From Pseudomonadota bacterium (GTDB taxonomy: Bacteria > Pseudomonadota > Gammaproteobacteria > Burkholderiales > Thiobacillaceae): a DNA stretch of 34,945 nt. Positions 14,686 to 22,691 of this stretch are shown one piece after another. Made by a program: the position numbers and the translations under genes. The notes beneath the pieces were generated by a model. The model was not told where the DNA came from and searched no databases. It was given only the letters and a program-made list of their open reading frames with translations. Numbering within the stretch: the stretch's first letter is position 1; every line of letters begins with the position of its first letter. Location: the NCBI GenBank assembly GCA_021848725.1, contig JAJZTS010000020.1, forward strand, positions 1 through 34,945, in the 5' to 3' direction.

Positions 14686-15666
14686 ATGAGTGAAGTGTCG
14701 ACTCACGACCTGCCCCAAAGCAATCAGACCACGCGGGGGAGGCTGTTCAAGCTGCAGGATTTGGCCTTCCATCAGATCACGATGGTGTTCGCCATGATTG
14801 TGCTCGTCGCGCTGGCCGGCATCCTTATCTCTTTGGGGCACCAGGCCGCTCCGGCATTCAAGGAATTTGGCTGGGGCTTTATCTGGGGAGATGTCTGGAG
14901 CATTCCCGATGAGAAGTACGGCGCCCGGATTGCCATTTATGGAACGCTGATAACCTCGTTCATTGCCTTGCTTCTTGCCGTGCCGATCAGCTTCGGGATC
15001 GCCCTATTCCTGACCGAAACCTGCCCGACCTGGTTGCGTCGCCCACTCGGTACGGCGATCGAGCTGTTGGCCGGTGTGCCCTCCATCGTCTTCGGCATTT
15101 GGGGATTGTTCATCTTTGCGCCGCTATTTTCGAATCATGTGCAACCCATCATCCAGGATACCCTGGGCAAGTTGCCGTTGGTCGGCGGCCTCTTCGCGGG
15201 GCCTCCCATCGGCATCGGCATCCTGACCGCCGGCGTCGTCCTGGCGCTGATGGTCATCCCCTTCATCGCCTCCGTGATGCGAGACGTGTTCGAGACCGTG
15301 CCGCCCGTGCTCAAGGAGTCGGCTTATGGCGTCGGCTGCACGACCTGGGAGGTGGTCTGGAACATCGTGCTGCCTTACACCCGCGTCGGCGTGATCGGCG
15401 GCATCATGCTCGGCCTCGGCCGTGCCTTGGGCGAGACGATGGCGGTGACCTTCGTGATCGGCAATTCCAGCCGTTTGCCCGCCAGCCTGTTCTCTCCGGG
15501 CACCTCAATTGCCTCGACTTTGGCCAACGAGTTCGGCGAGGCAGAGCCGGGGTTGCATATTTCCTCGTTGTTTGCGCTGGGCTTCTTGCTGTTCATCATC
15601 ACCTTCTTCGTCTTGGGCGTTTCGCGCTGGTTGATCTATCGCGGCACCAAGAAGCAGGGCAAGTAG
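14686..15666 (+). CDS. pstC: phosphate ABC transporter permease PstC
   Basis: One of the two inner-membrane permease subunits of the high-affinity phosphate transporter. The 326-aa protein has about six hydrophobic segments: the first at about 29-51, then a periplasmic stretch, then a cluster from about 85 onward. The cytoplasmic coupling loop near [44 protein letters not shown] has the EAA-type signature that contacts PstB. GAAGAGATGG upstream supports the ATG at 14686. The stop is nine bases before pstA. Confidence 0.96.
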   Translation: MSEVSTHDLPQSNQTTRGRLFKLQDLAFHQITMVFAMIVLVALAGILISLGHQAAPAFKEFGWGFIWGDVWSIPDEKYGARIAIYGTLITSFIALLLAVPISFGIALFLTETCPTWLRRPLGTAIELLAGVPSIVFGIWGLFIFAPLFSNHVQPIIQDTLGKLPLVGGLFAGPPIGIGILTAGVVLALMVIPFIASVMRDVFETVPPVLKESAYGVGCTTWEVVWNIVLPYTRVGVIGGIMLGLGRALGETMAVTFVIGNSSRLPASLFSPGTSIASTLANEFGEAEPGLHISSLFALGFLLFIITFFVLGVSRWLIYRGTKKQGK

Positions 15667-15675
15667 GGGTCAGGA

Positions 15676-16518
15676 ATGAGTCTGTATACCCAACGTCTGT
15701 GGATTAACCGCATCGGCATCGGGCTGTCCATGCTGGCAATGGCGCTTGGCTTCGTCGCCTTGCTCTGGATACTCTGGACGTTGTTTTCGAAAGGTTTTTC
15801 CGCGCTCAATTGGGATTTCTTTACCAAAGACACCCCCGCGCCTGGCTCTGCCGGCGGCGGCTTGCGCAATGCCATCGTCGGCAGTGGTCTGATCCTGTTC
15901 GTCACTACCTTCGTCTCGACGCCGTTCGGTATTTTGGCCGGCATTTATTTAGCCGAATTCGGAGACAAGTCGAAATTCGCGGCCATTACCCGTTTTGTGA
16001 CCGACATCATGCTATCTGCGCCGTCCATCATCATCGGCCTGTTTGTCTACGCCCTGTGGGTGGTCAGCTTCGGCGGTTTCTCTGGCTGGGCCGGATCGGT
16101 CGCGCTGTCCCTCATCGCCATTCCGGTCGTGCTGCGCACCACTGAGAACATGCTCAGGTTGGTGCCGCCAAGCTTGCGCGAGGCCGCCTTTGCGCTCGGC
16201 GCGCCGCGTTGGCAGGTATCGCTCAAGGTGACGCTGCGTTCGGTCAAGGCCGGTGTGGTGACCGGCGTCCTCCTGGCGGTCGCGCGGGTGACCGGCGAAA
16301 CCGCGCCACTCCTGTTCACTGCCCTGAACAACCAGTTCTACAACACCAATATGGCAAAACCCATGGGCAATCTGCCCGTGGTGATCTTCCAGTTCGGCAT
16401 GAGTCCCTATGACAATTGGGTTCAGCTGGCCTGGGGCGGATCGTTGTTGATCGCGTTGCTCGTGCTTGCCATCAACGTTGGTGCACGCGTCATCTTCCGC
16501 CAGAAAGACAACTTCTAA
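15676..16518 (+). CDS. pstA: phosphate ABC transporter permease PstA
   Basis: The partner permease of PstC, 280 aa, with about six hydrophobic helices: the first at about 15-38, then clusters from about 68 onward. The EAA-type loop is visible as [45 protein letters not shown]. The N terminus [19 protein letters not shown] is typical of PstA. AGGGGTCAGGA precedes the ATG at 15676. The gene is co-directional and closely spaced with pstC and pstB. Confidence 0.96.
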   Translation: MSLYTQRLWINRIGIGLSMLAMALGFVALLWILWTLFSKGFSALNWDFFTKDTPAPGSAGGGLRNAIVGSGLILFVTTFVSTPFGILAGIYLAEFGDKSKFAAITRFVTDIMLSAPSIIIGLFVYALWVVSFGGFSGWAGSVALSLIAIPVVLRTTENMLRLVPPSLREAAFALGAPRWQVSLKVTLRSVKAGVVTGVLLAVARVTGETAPLLFTALNNQFYNTNMAKPMGNLPVVIFQFGMSPYDNWVQLAWGGSLLIALLVLAINVGARVIFRQKDNF

Positions 16519-16538
16519 TCCATACTCCGGAGTCCGTA

Positions 16539-17321
16539 ATGTCCGAACAATCCACCCTGACTGGCGAGGAAATTGCCCTGCAAGTTCGTGGCCTGGATTT
16601 CTACTATGGCGATTTCAAGGGGCTGAACAGTGTTAGCCTGGACATCGCCAAGAACAAGGTGACCGCCTTCATCGGGCCGTCGGGCTGTGGCAAATCCACA
16701 TTGCTGCGCACCTTCAACCGCATGTACGACCTCTACCCCGGCCACCGGGCGGAAGGGGAGATTTTGTTCCACGGCAAGAACCTGCTCGATAAGAAGCAAG
16801 ACGTCAACATGATACGGGCCAAGATCGGCATGGTATTCCAGAAGCCGACACCGTTCCCGATGACCATCTACGAAAACATTGCCTTCGGCGTGCGGCTGTA
16901 TGAAAAGATGCCGGCCTCCGAGATGGACGACCGTGTCGAATGGGCGCTGCGCAAAGCGGCGTTGTGGGTTGAAGTCAAAGACAAGCTGCAGCAGAGTGGC
17001 TTGTCTTTGTCCGGCGGCCAGCAGCAGCGTTTGTGTATCGCCCGGGCCGTCTCGGTCAAACCGGAAGTGCTCTTGCTCGATGAGCCTACCTCTGCGCTAG
17101 ACCCCATTTCCACCGCCAAGGTCGAGGAATTGGTCAACGAGTTGAAATACGAATACACCATCGCCATCGTGACGCACAACATGCAGCAAGCGGCGCGTAT
17201 CTCCGACTTCACCGCCTTCATGTATCTCGGTGAGCTGGTCGAGTTCGGCAAGACGGATGAGCTGTTCGTGAAGCCGCGCAAGGCCCAAACCGAGGACTAC
17301 ATTACCGGGCGCTTCGGTTAA
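16539..17321 (+). CDS. pstB: phosphate ABC transporter ATP-binding protein PstB
   Basis: The cytoplasmic ATPase that powers PstSCA. The 260-aa protein has Walker [10 protein letters not shown] (46-54), a Q-loop at [17 protein letters not shown], the ABC signature [14 protein letters not shown] (157-170), Walker [14 protein letters not shown] (177-189) and the switch His in [13 protein letters not shown]. The ATG at 16539 begins [14 protein letters not shown]; the 41-residue upstream extension only shadows pstA. In many proteobacteria phoU follows pstB; here it does not, and the next frame is a small unrelated protein. Confidence 0.97.
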   Translation: MSEQSTLTGEEIALQVRGLDFYYGDFKGLNSVSLDIAKNKVTAFIGPSGCGKSTLLRTFNRMYDLYPGHRAEGEILFHGKNLLDKKQDVNMIRAKIGMVFQKPTPFPMTIYENIAFGVRLYEKMPASEMDDRVEWALRKAALWVEVKDKLQQSGLSLSGGQQQRLCIARAVSVKPEVLLLDEPTSALDPISTAKVEELVNELKYEYTIAIVTHNMQQAARISDFTAFMYLGELVEFGKTDELFVKPRKAQTEDYITGRFG

Positions 17322-17504
17322 TCAGCGACTCACTGCCCGGCCTCTCAGCAACTATCCCTTGCACAACCCTGCGGGTTGTCATCTCGACGTCATTTGGGCA
17401 GGGCACAATCCGCCGTGTGCAGGCGCGGCGGCGGTCGGCCGACGCTTGCCGAGGGATGGCGCCTGTGTGGCGTCGGGCTTTGCCATTGTCGATAGGGGCA
17501 TGCT
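17322..17504 (+). other. intergenic region after pstB with a small perfect hairpin
   Basis: This 183-base stretch contains ACAACCC-TGC-GGGTTGT at 17363-17379, a perfect 7-bp hairpin without a T tract, so at best a weak end for the pst transcript. The remainder is GC-rich with no recognisable gene. No convincing promoter for the following small gene was found. Confidence 0.4.
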
Positions 17505-17747
17505 GTGGCGAATGCAGTCAAATTGATTGCGAAATACATGGAACGAAATGCGGGTGGCCGTGACGCGGACACTTTGCGCGATCTCTGTCTGGCCCTCGAG
17601 TCCGGGGCACACTTCGAGTTGAGCCGGCTATACGAACTCAAGGCCAAGGCCTTCGGCTTGGCGATGGCCATGATTGAAGAATGGCGTTTCGACCGCCACG
17701 TTATGGAACGGCGGCTCCAGAAATATCTTGTCCAAGAAGCGACTTAA
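17505..17747 (+). CDS. small hypothetical protein, 80 aa
   Basis: I do not recognise a named family. The predicted product is 80 aa, soluble and largely alpha-helical in character: an N-terminal MANAVKLIAKYMERN helix, a middle segment TLRDLCLALESGAHFELSRLYELKAKAFGLAMAMIEEW, and a basic tail FDRHVMERRLQKYLVQEAT. There are no cysteine motifs, signal peptide or membrane span. GTG at 17505 has AGGGG (17494-17498) six bases upstream, and codon use resembles the neighbours, which supports a real gene. It occupies the place between pstB and tpiA where phoU might be expected but shows no resemblance to PhoU. Confidence 0.7.
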   Translation: MANAVKLIAKYMERNAGGRDADTLRDLCLALESGAHFELSRLYELKAKAFGLAMAMIEEWRFDRHVMERRLQKYLVQEAT

Positions 17748-17770
17748 GTCGCTGGCAAGCACCTGCCGAA

Positions 17771-17799
17771 TTGACCGGAAAGCCGGGAAAGCATAAGAT
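17771..17799 (+). promoter_or_regulatory. sigma-70-type promoter of tpiA-secG
   Basis: TTGACC (17771-17776), a 17-bp spacer, and TAAGAT (17794-17799) lie 25 bases before the tpiA ATG. Five of six and four of six bases match the consensus hexamers. Transcription would start near 17806, leaving a short leader with GGAGG at 17814-17818. Confidence 0.65.
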
Positions 17800-17823
17800 T
17801 GCGCCCTTTATTCGGAGGGGTTT

Positions 17824-18570
17824 ATGCGTCGCAAACTCGTCGCCGGCAATTGGAAAATGCATGGCAGCCTAGCTGAAAACGAGGCGTTGTTGGCTGGCGT
17901 TTTGGCGGGTGTTGCCGGTGCCAAGACCGATGTCGCGGTTTGCGTGCCTTTCCCCTTTTTGGCCCAGGTGCAGGCCAAGTTGGCCGGTTCACCGGTTGCT
18001 TGGGGTGCGCAGAATCTAAGTCAGCACGGCAAGGGGGCCTTCACCGGTGAGGTGTCGGCCGCCATGTTGCGTGACTTCGGCTGTAAGTATGTCATTGTCG
18101 GTCACTCCGAGCGCCGCGCGCTCTATGGCGAGACCGATGCGTTGGTGGCCGAGAAGTTTGAAGCGGCTCAAGCCGCCGGCTTGGTGCCTATCCTGTGTGT
18201 GGGCGAAACCCTGGGCGAGCGCGAGGGCGGCATCACCCAAGCCGTGGTGGCCCGTCAATTGGATGCGGTCATCGCCAAGTCGGGGGTGGGTGCCTTGGCC
18301 GATGCGGTGGTGGCCTATGAGCCGGTTTGGGCAATCGGCACCGGCAAGACGGCCACGCCAGAGCAGGCGCAGGAGTTGCACGCCTTTATCCGTGGCAAAA
18401 TTGCGGCCCTGGACCCGGCGGTGGCCGAGGGCCTGATCATTCAGTACGGCGGTAGCATGAAGGCAAGCAATGCAGCCGAATTGTTGGCTCAGCCGGATAT
18501 CGATGGCGGCCTGATTGGTGGTGCATCCTTGGTGGCGGAAGAGTTTCTGGCCATCTGCAAATCGGCTTGA
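17824..18570 (+). CDS. tpiA: triosephosphate isomerase
   Basis: TpiA interconverts dihydroxyacetone phosphate and glyceraldehyde-3-phosphate in glycolysis, gluconeogenesis and the Calvin cycle. The 248-aa TIM barrel has all catalytic residues: Asn9 and Lys11 in GNWKMHG, the electrophile His94 in VGHSERR, and the base Glu166 in AYEPVWAIGTGKTATPEQ, which also contains the phosphate-gripping loop 6. GGAGG at 17814-17818 fixes the ATG at 17824. It is followed by secG after eight bases. Confidence 0.98.
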   Translation: MRRKLVAGNWKMHGSLAENEALLAGVLAGVAGAKTDVAVCVPFPFLAQVQAKLAGSPVAWGAQNLSQHGKGAFTGEVSAAMLRDFGCKYVIVGHSERRALYGETDALVAEKFEAAQAAGLVPILCVGETLGEREGGITQAVVARQLDAVIAKSGVGALADAVVAYEPVWAIGTGKTATPEQAQELHAFIRGKIAALDPAVAEGLIIQYGGSMKASNAAELLAQPDIDGGLIGGASLVAEEFLAICKSA

Positions 18571-18578
18571 GGTCATAA

Positions 18579-18908
18579 ATGGAATTTTTGGTTTGGATTT
18601 TGCATATCCTGGCGGCTGCCGCGGTGGTCGGCCTGGTTTTGCTTCAGCATGGCAAGGGTGCCGACATGGGGGCCGCTTTCGGTAGCGGCTCTTCCGGTAG
18701 CCTGTTTGGTGCGACGGGCTCGGCAAACTTTTTGAGTCGGGCTACCGCGGTCCTGGCCACGGTGTTTTTCCTGACCAGCCTGGGGCTGGCCTATTTCTCT
18801 TCGAGCAAGGGCAAGACTGAAGTGGCGCCGGTGGCACCGCAACAATCGCTGCCGATGCCGGCCCAGCCGCAAGGCGAGCCGTCGAAAGCGGGCGCGATCC
18901 CGAAATGA
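18579..18908 (+). CDS. secG: preprotein translocase subunit SecG
   Basis: SecG is the small accessory subunit of the SecYEG protein-export channel. The 109-aa protein has two transmembrane helices (about 3-23 and 54-75) joined by the conserved Gly-rich loop LLQHGKGADMGAAFGSGSSGSLFGATGSANFLSR. A charged, Pro/Gln-rich cytoplasmic tail follows. GAGG overlapping the tpiA stop serves as the ribosome-binding site for the ATG at 18579. The tpiA-secG-tRNA-Leu-nuoA order is a familiar proteobacterial arrangement. Confidence 0.97.
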   Translation: MEFLVWILHILAAAAVVGLVLLQHGKGADMGAAFGSGSSGSLFGATGSANFLSRATAVLATVFFLTSLGLAYFSSSKGKTEVAPVAPQQSLPMPAQPQGEPSKAGAIPK

Positions 18909-18914
18909 GTTTTG

Positions 18915-18943
18915 GGGGTGGCTGGGCGCAGTCCAGGCACCCC
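18915..18943 (+). terminator. hairpin after secG, weak terminator candidate
   Basis: GGGGTG (18915-18920) with CTGG (18922-18925) pairs to CCAG (18933-18936) and CACCCC (18938-18943), 10 bp interrupted by a single G-G mismatch, with a 7-nt loop. It starts six bases after the secG stop. It is followed by ATCAATTT, not a clean T run, and the tRNA starts eight bases later, so secG and the tRNA may be co-transcribed. Confidence 0.35.
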
Positions 18944-18951
18944 ATCAATTT

Positions 18952-19036
18952 GCCGACGTGGTGGAATTGGTAGACACGCTGTCTTGAGGGGGCAGTGCGG
19001 AAACGCGTGCGAGTTCGAGTCTCGCCGTCGGCACCA
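18952..19036 (+). tRNA. tRNA-Leu, anticodon GAG
   Basis: An 85-nt class II tRNA with a long variable arm. The acceptor stem is GCCGACG (18952-18958) with CGTCGGC (19026-19032), then A and an encoded CCA (19034-19036). The D-arm GGAATTGGTAGACAC is typical of leucine tRNAs. The anticodon stem CTGTC/GGCAG encloses TTGAGGG, giving anticodon GAG at 18986-18988 for CUC/CUU codons. The T-loop is GTTCGAGTC. Confidence 0.96.
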
Positions 19037-19191
19037 TCTAATACAAAATCATCTCAGTAGGAAACGCATAGCGCCGGTTGCCGGCGCGGTGCGGTGCAAG
19101 GCGGGGTTGGCGAAGGGTGGCCGTTTACCACAAGCCAGCCGCGACGCCGCAGATGCCCGTGCTGGTCTCAACCCGAGGTAAGTTGCCCGCC

Positions 19192-19216
19192 GGGCTAGGC
19201 GCCAAGCCCATATAAT
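19192..19216 (+). promoter_or_regulatory. 18-bp near-palindrome abutting a TATAAT box
   Basis: GGGCTAGGC (19192-19200) and GCCAAGCCC (19201-19209) form an 18-bp palindrome broken by one A/A mismatch in each arm. One base further is a perfect TATAAT (19211-19216). No -35 at normal spacing is visible; TTGCCC at 19183-19188 would leave 22 bp. This could be an activator-dependent promoter with its regulator bound where the -35 would be, or coincidence. Confidence 0.4.
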
Positions 19217-19246
19217 CTCTTTATACTAGCAGTCGGTTTTGCTTAT

Positions 19247-19268
19247 AACTCATTGATATCAATGAGTT
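19247..19268. promoter_or_regulatory. perfect 22-bp palindrome upstream of nuo promoter
   Basis: The half AACTCATTGAT (19247-19257) is followed directly by its exact reverse complement (19258-19268), and then TTTTC. It is AT-rich, with an uninterrupted centre GATATC. The centre lies about 65 bases upstream of the start predicted from the TTGACA promoter at 19287, a typical class I activator position. It contains TTGAT/ATCAA halves as in FNR/CRP-family sites but without the 4-base spacer those need. As RNA it could also fold into a 9-bp stem with an ATAT loop and T tail. Confidence 0.6.
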
Positions 19269-19286
19269 TTTCGGTTGTCCCTTTCC

Positions 19287-19316
19287 TTGACACTGCGCCT
19301 GCGCGCCGCATACACT
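19287..19316 (+). promoter_or_regulatory. sigma-70-type promoter of the nuo operon
   Basis: A perfect TTGACA (19287-19292), an 18-bp spacer, and TACACT (19311-19316); CATACA at 19309 with 16 bp is an alternative -10. Transcription would begin near 19323, about 32 bases before the nuoA ATG. This is the most plausible main promoter for the 14-gene operon. Confidence 0.7.
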
Positions 19317-19354
19317 CCCCGAGGAGACGCGCGCTGGAAGCGCGAAAGGAAATA

Positions 19355-19711
19355 ATGCTAGAAAACTACTTTCCAGTTCTGCTGTTCATCTTGGTCGGCT
19401 TGGCAGTTGGGGTGTTGCCGATGGTGGCGGGCTGGGTTTTGGCGCCGAGTCGACCGGACAGCGAAAAGCTTTCCCCTTACGAATGTGGCTTCGAGGCCTT
19501 TGAAGACGCGCGTATGAAGTTCGACGTGCGCTATTACCTCGTGGCCATTCTTTTCATCCTATTCGATCTGGAGATCGCCTTTTTGTTTCCCTGGGCGGTG
19601 GTGCTCGAGCAGATCGGCCTGTTCGGCTTCGTTGCCATGGTCATTTTCCTCGCCATCCTGGTCGTGGGCTTCGCCTATGAATGGATGAAGGGCGCCCTGG
19701 AGTGGGAGTAA
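19355..19711 (+). CDS. nuoA: NADH:quinone oxidoreductase subunit A
   Basis: A membrane-arm subunit of respiratory complex I near the quinone site. The 118-aa protein has three transmembrane helices: about 5-27, 62-82 and 88-108. The conserved loop [51 protein letters not shown] is clear, with the family Cys in YECGFE. AAAGGA four bases upstream fixes the ATG at 19355. It is the first gene of nuoA-N, with nuoB seven bases on. Confidence 0.97.
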   Translation: MLENYFPVLLFILVGLAVGVLPMVAGWVLAPSRPDSEKLSPYECGFEAFEDARMKFDVRYYLVAILFILFDLEIAFLFPWAVVLEQIGLFGFVAMVIFLAILVVGFAYEWMKGALEWE

Positions 19712-19718
19712 CTAAGTA

Positions 19719-20195
19719 ATGAGTATCGAAGGCGTCCTGGAAAAGGGGTTTGTCACGACCACGCTGGATACGGTGATCAATTACACCCGTACCGGTTCAC
19801 TGTGGCCGATGACCTTTGGCTTGGCCTGCTGCGCCGTGGAGATGATGCATGCCGGAGCCTCCCGTTACGATTTGGACCGCTTCGGCATCGTGTTCCGGCC
19901 GAGCCCGCGGCAATCCGACCTGATGATCGTGGCCGGCACCTTGACCAACAAGATGGCCCCGGCCCTGCGCAAGGTCTACGACCAGATGGCCGAGCCGCGC
20001 TGGGTGCTGTCCATGGGCTCGTGCGCCAACGGCGGTGGCTATTACCATTATTCCTATTCCGTGGTGCGCGGTTGCGACCGCATTGTGCCTGTCGATGTCT
20101 ATGTGCCCGGCTGTCCCCCGACCGCCGAGGCCCTGCTCTATGGTTTGGTGCAGCTGCAGAAAAAGATTCGCCGCACCAACACCATTGCCCGCTAG
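19719..20195 (+). CDS. nuoB: NADH:quinone oxidoreductase subunit B (cluster N2)
   Basis: NuoB carries the terminal 4Fe-4S cluster N2 that reduces quinone. It is 158 aa. The ligands are visible as the tandem Cys37-Cys38 (LACCAVEM), Cys102 (GSCANGGG) and Cys132 (PGCPPTAE). The start [17 protein letters not shown] matches the short proteobacterial type. GGGAG lies about ten bases upstream of the ATG at 19719. nuoC starts 12 bases after the stop. Confidence 0.98.
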   Translation: MSIEGVLEKGFVTTTLDTVINYTRTGSLWPMTFGLACCAVEMMHAGASRYDLDRFGIVFRPSPRQSDLMIVAGTLTNKMAPALRKVYDQMAEPRWVLSMGSCANGGGYYHYSYSVVRGCDRIVPVDVYVPGCPPTAEALLYGLVQLQKKIRRTNTIAR

Positions 20196-20207
20196 GAGAT
20201 CCCCAAC

Positions 20208-20807
20208 GTGCCTTTGACTGCGGAAGCGCTCTTTTCGCGTTTGCAAGACGTGCTCGGCGAGCGGATCGCCGGTGGCGGCGTGGCGCTGGGCGAGGTCACT
20301 CTGGAGGTCCGGCCGCAAGACTGGCATGGCGTTGCCATGACCTTGCGCGATGACCCCGGTTTGGCCTTCGATACCCTGATCGACCTGTGCGGCGTCGATT
20401 ATGCGGACTACAAGGATGGGCTGCGCGAAGGTCCGCGTTATGCCGTCGTGGTCCATCTCTTGTCGGTGACCAAGAATCATCGCGTTCGTGTGCGCGCCTT
20501 CTGCGAGAGCGACGAATTGCCGCTGCTGGCCTCGCTGATCGAGGTCTGGCCGGGGGTGAACTGGTTCGAGCGCGAGGCCTTCGATCTCTACGGAATCGTG
20601 TTCGAGAGTCACCCGGACCTGCGCCGCATCCTGACCGACTACGGTTTCATCGGTCACCCCTTCCGCAAGGATTTCCCGTTGTCCGGCCAAGTCGAGATGC
20701 GTTACGACCCTGAACTCAAGCGCGTGATCTACCAGCCGGTGAGCATCGAGCCGCGCGAGGTGACGCCGCGGCTCGTGCGGGTCGAGAATTACGGCGAGGT
20801 GGAGTGA
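20208..20807 (+). CDS. nuoC: NADH:quinone oxidoreductase subunit C
   Basis: The 30-kDa-type peripheral subunit that packs with NuoB, NuoD and NuoI. It is 199 aa and separate from nuoD, unlike the NuoCD fusion of Escherichia coli. The family signature [42 protein letters not shown] is intact. The start is GTG at 20208 with AGGAG (20194-20198) upstream. Its stop overlaps by one base the ATG of a 51-codon ORF that fills the gap to nuoD. Confidence 0.97.
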   Translation: MPLTAEALFSRLQDVLGERIAGGGVALGEVTLEVRPQDWHGVAMTLRDDPGLAFDTLIDLCGVDYADYKDGLREGPRYAVVVHLLSVTKNHRVRVRAFCESDELPLLASLIEVWPGVNWFEREAFDLYGIVFESHPDLRRILTDYGFIGHPFRKDFPLSGQVEMRYDPELKRVIYQPVSIEPREVTPRLVRVENYGEVE

Positions 20808-20962
20808 TGGCGGTGGTCTGCGTGTTGAATTTTAGTTCCGGCCGCGCTGTGCGCTTAACTCTTGCTGGGCAAGCGTTCACCCTGGCGGGTGCAAGAGCCT
20901 GCACTGAAGTTGAGCTGCGTAATTTGTGTGCCAGCGTGGTACCGGCAAACGAGGGCTTTTGA
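20807..20962 (+). CDS. possible 51-aa micro-ORF between nuoC and nuoD
   Basis: The frame begins with an ATG sharing one base with the nuoC stop (TGATG), runs 51 codons and stops two bases before the nuoD ATG, so it fills the gap exactly. AGGTGG and GGAG at 20798-20804 could be its ribosome-binding site. The product starts [20 protein letters not shown] and has three Cys (residues 5, 32 and 41); no family is recognised. Third codon positions are clearly less GC-rich than in nuoC or nuoD, which argues for recent origin, transfer or non-coding sequence. It may be a linker that keeps ribosomes coupled, or a chance frame. Confidence 0.4.
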   Translation: MAVVCVLNFSSGRAVRLTLAGQAFTLAGARACTEVELRNLCASVVPANEGF

Positions 20963-20964
20963 GC

Positions 20965-22218
20965 ATGGCTGAGATCCGCAATTACACGCTCAACTTTGGC
21001 CCGCAACACCCTGCGGCCCACGGCGTGCTGCGCCTGGTGCTGGAGCTGGACGGCGAGGTGGTCGAGCGCGCCGATCCGCATATCGGCCTGCTGCATCGCG
21101 CGACCGAGAAGCTGGCCGAACACAAGACCTTCCTGCAGTCGGTGCCCTATATGGACCGGCTCGACTACGTCTCGATGATGAGCAACGAGCACGCCTATGT
21201 CATGGCCATCGAGAAGCTACTCGGCATCGCGCCGCCCGAACGCGCCCAATACATCCGGGTGATGTTCGACGAGATCACCCGTATCCTCAATCACCTGCTC
21301 TGGCTCGGCGCCCATGCCCTCGACGTCGGCGCGATGACCGTGTTCCTCTACGCCTTCCGCGAGCGCGAGGACCTGATGGACGTCTACGAGGCGGTGAGCG
21401 GCGCCCGCCTGCATGCCGCTTATTACCGGCCCGGCGGCGTCTATCGCGACCTGCCCGAGCGGATGCCGCAATACCAGCCCAATCGGTTCAAGACCGAGGC
21501 CGACGTCAAGCGTCTGAACGAGAACCGCCAGGGCTCGGTGCTCGATTTCATCGATGACTTCACCAAGCGCTTCCCGGCCTATGTCGACGAGTACGAGACC
21601 CTGCTCACCGACAACCGCATCTGGAAGCAGCGCCTGGTCGACATCGGTGTGGTCAGTCCGGAACGGGCCAAGGCCCTGGGTTTCACCGGCCCGATGCTGC
21701 GCGGCTCCGGTGTCGCCTGGGACTTGCGCAAGCACCAGCCCTACGAGGTCTACGACCGGATGGATTTCGACATCCCGGTCGGCCGCAACGGCGACAGCTA
21801 CGACCGCTATCTGGTGCGGGTGGAAGAGATGCGCCAGAGCAACCGCATCATCCAGCAGTGCATCGCCTGGCTGCGCGCGAACCCGGGGCCGGTCATCGTC
21901 GAGAACCACAAGGTGGCGCCGCCCTCGCGCGAGAGCATGAAGAGCAACATGGAGGAGCTGATCCACCACTTCAAGCTGTTCACCGAAGGCATGCACGTGC
22001 CCGAGGGCGAGGCCTATGCCGCGGTCGAACACCCGAAGGGCGAGTTCGGCATCTATCTGGTGTCCGATGGCGCCAACAAGCCGTACCGCATGAAGATTCG
22101 CGCCCCGGGCTTTGCCCATCTGGCGGCGATGGACGAGATGTCGCGCGGCCACATGATCGCCGACGTGGTGGCGATCATCGGCACCATGGACATCGTGTTT
22201 GGGGAGATCGACCGATGA
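20965..22218 (+). CDS. nuoD: NADH:quinone oxidoreductase subunit D
   Basis: The 49-kDa-type subunit, 417 aa, which forms the quinone-binding cavity with NuoB and descends from the large subunit of NiFe hydrogenases. Family blocks include [21 protein letters not shown] near the N terminus, the [18 protein letters not shown] segment, and the C-terminal [28 protein letters not shown] ending. The ATG at 20965 gives the standard [17 protein letters not shown] start. GAGGG lies about ten bases upstream. It overlaps nuoE by four bases. Confidence 0.98.
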   Translation: MAEIRNYTLNFGPQHPAAHGVLRLVLELDGEVVERADPHIGLLHRATEKLAEHKTFLQSVPYMDRLDYVSMMSNEHAYVMAIEKLLGIAPPERAQYIRVMFDEITRILNHLLWLGAHALDVGAMTVFLYAFREREDLMDVYEAVSGARLHAAYYRPGGVYRDLPERMPQYQPNRFKTEADVKRLNENRQGSVLDFIDDFTKRFPAYVDEYETLLTDNRIWKQRLVDIGVVSPERAKALGFTGPMLRGSGVAWDLRKHQPYEVYDRMDFDIPVGRNGDSYDRYLVRVEEMRQSNRIIQQCIAWLRANPGPVIVENHKVAPPSRESMKSNMEELIHHFKLFTEGMHVPEGEAYAAVEHPKGEFGIYLVSDGANKPYRMKIRAPGFAHLAAMDEMSRGHMIADVVAIIGTMDIVFGEIDR

Positions 22219-22691
22219 TGCTTACCGCTGAATCGCTCACCTTGATCGACAAGGAGATCGCCAAATACCCGCCCGAGCATAAGCAATCGGCGGTGATGGC
22301 GGCCTTGCGCATCGCCCAGACCGAAAAGGGCTGGTTGGCGACCGAGACCATCGAGTTCGTCGCCAACTATCTCGGCATGCCGGCGATCGCAGCCTACGAG
22401 GTGGCGACCTTCTACAACATGTACGACCTCAAGCCGGTTGGCCGCCACAAGGTGACCTTGTGCACCAACCTGCCGTGCCAGTTGCAGGGCGCCGACAAGC
22501 TCGCCGAGCACCTCAAGGGCAAGCTGGGCGTGGGCTTCGGCGAAACCACGGCCGACGGCCGCTATACCCTGGTCGAAGGCGAGTGCATGGGTGCCTGCGG
22601 CGACGGACCGCTCTGCCTGCACAACAACCACACGATGCACAGCCATCTGACGCCCGAAGTTGTCGATAACTTATTGGACGACATGAAATGA
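22215..22691 (+). CDS. nuoE: NADH:quinone oxidoreductase subunit E (cluster N1a)
   Basis: The 24-kDa-type thioredoxin-like subunit of the NADH dehydrogenase module, 158 aa. Cluster N1a (2Fe-2S) ligands are Cys83 and Cys88 (CTNLPC) and Cys124 and Cys128 (CMGAC). Two adjacent ATG codons (22215 and 22218) are possible; the first overlaps the nuoD stop and is better placed from GGGGAG at 22201-22206. Its end overlaps nuoF by four bases (ATGA). Confidence 0.97.
   Translation: MMLTAESLTLIDKEIAKYPPEHKQSAVMAALRIAQTEKGWLATETIEFVANYLGMPAIAAYEVATFYNMYDLKPVGRHKVTLCTNLPCQLQGADKLAEHLKGKLGVGFGETTADGRYTLVEGECMGACGDGPLCLHNNHTMHSHLTPEVVDNLLDDMK

Larger units (their letters stand above)
19037..19354 (+). other. 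318-base intergenic region upstream of nuoA
   Basis: No coding gene is supported here. Near the left end is a perfect hairpin GCGCCGG-TTG-CCGGCGC (19071-19087) without a T tract, 35 bases after the tRNA. The middle part (19088-19190) is GC-rich with nothing I can name. The right half holds the operator-like palindromes and promoter elements listed separately. The open frame that extends nuoA upstream into this region crosses these elements and is not a credible N terminus. Confidence 0.7.

Noticed and set aside
19071-19087. GCGCCGG-TTG-CCGGCGC as terminator of tRNA-Leu
   Set aside because: The stem is perfect but followed by GGTGCGG with no T tract, so intrinsic termination is not supported; kept only as a hairpin in the intergenic note.
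19247-19268. Reading the 22-bp palindrome as an FNR box
   Set aside because: FNR-type sites need TTGAT and ATCAA separated by four bases; here the halves are joined directly, so spacing is wrong.
19253-19354. 34-residue N-terminal extension of NuoA
   Set aside because: It runs through the palindrome and the TTGACA promoter, lacks a ribosome-binding site and is absent from the NuoA family; AAAGGA four bases before the ATG at 19355 is decisive.
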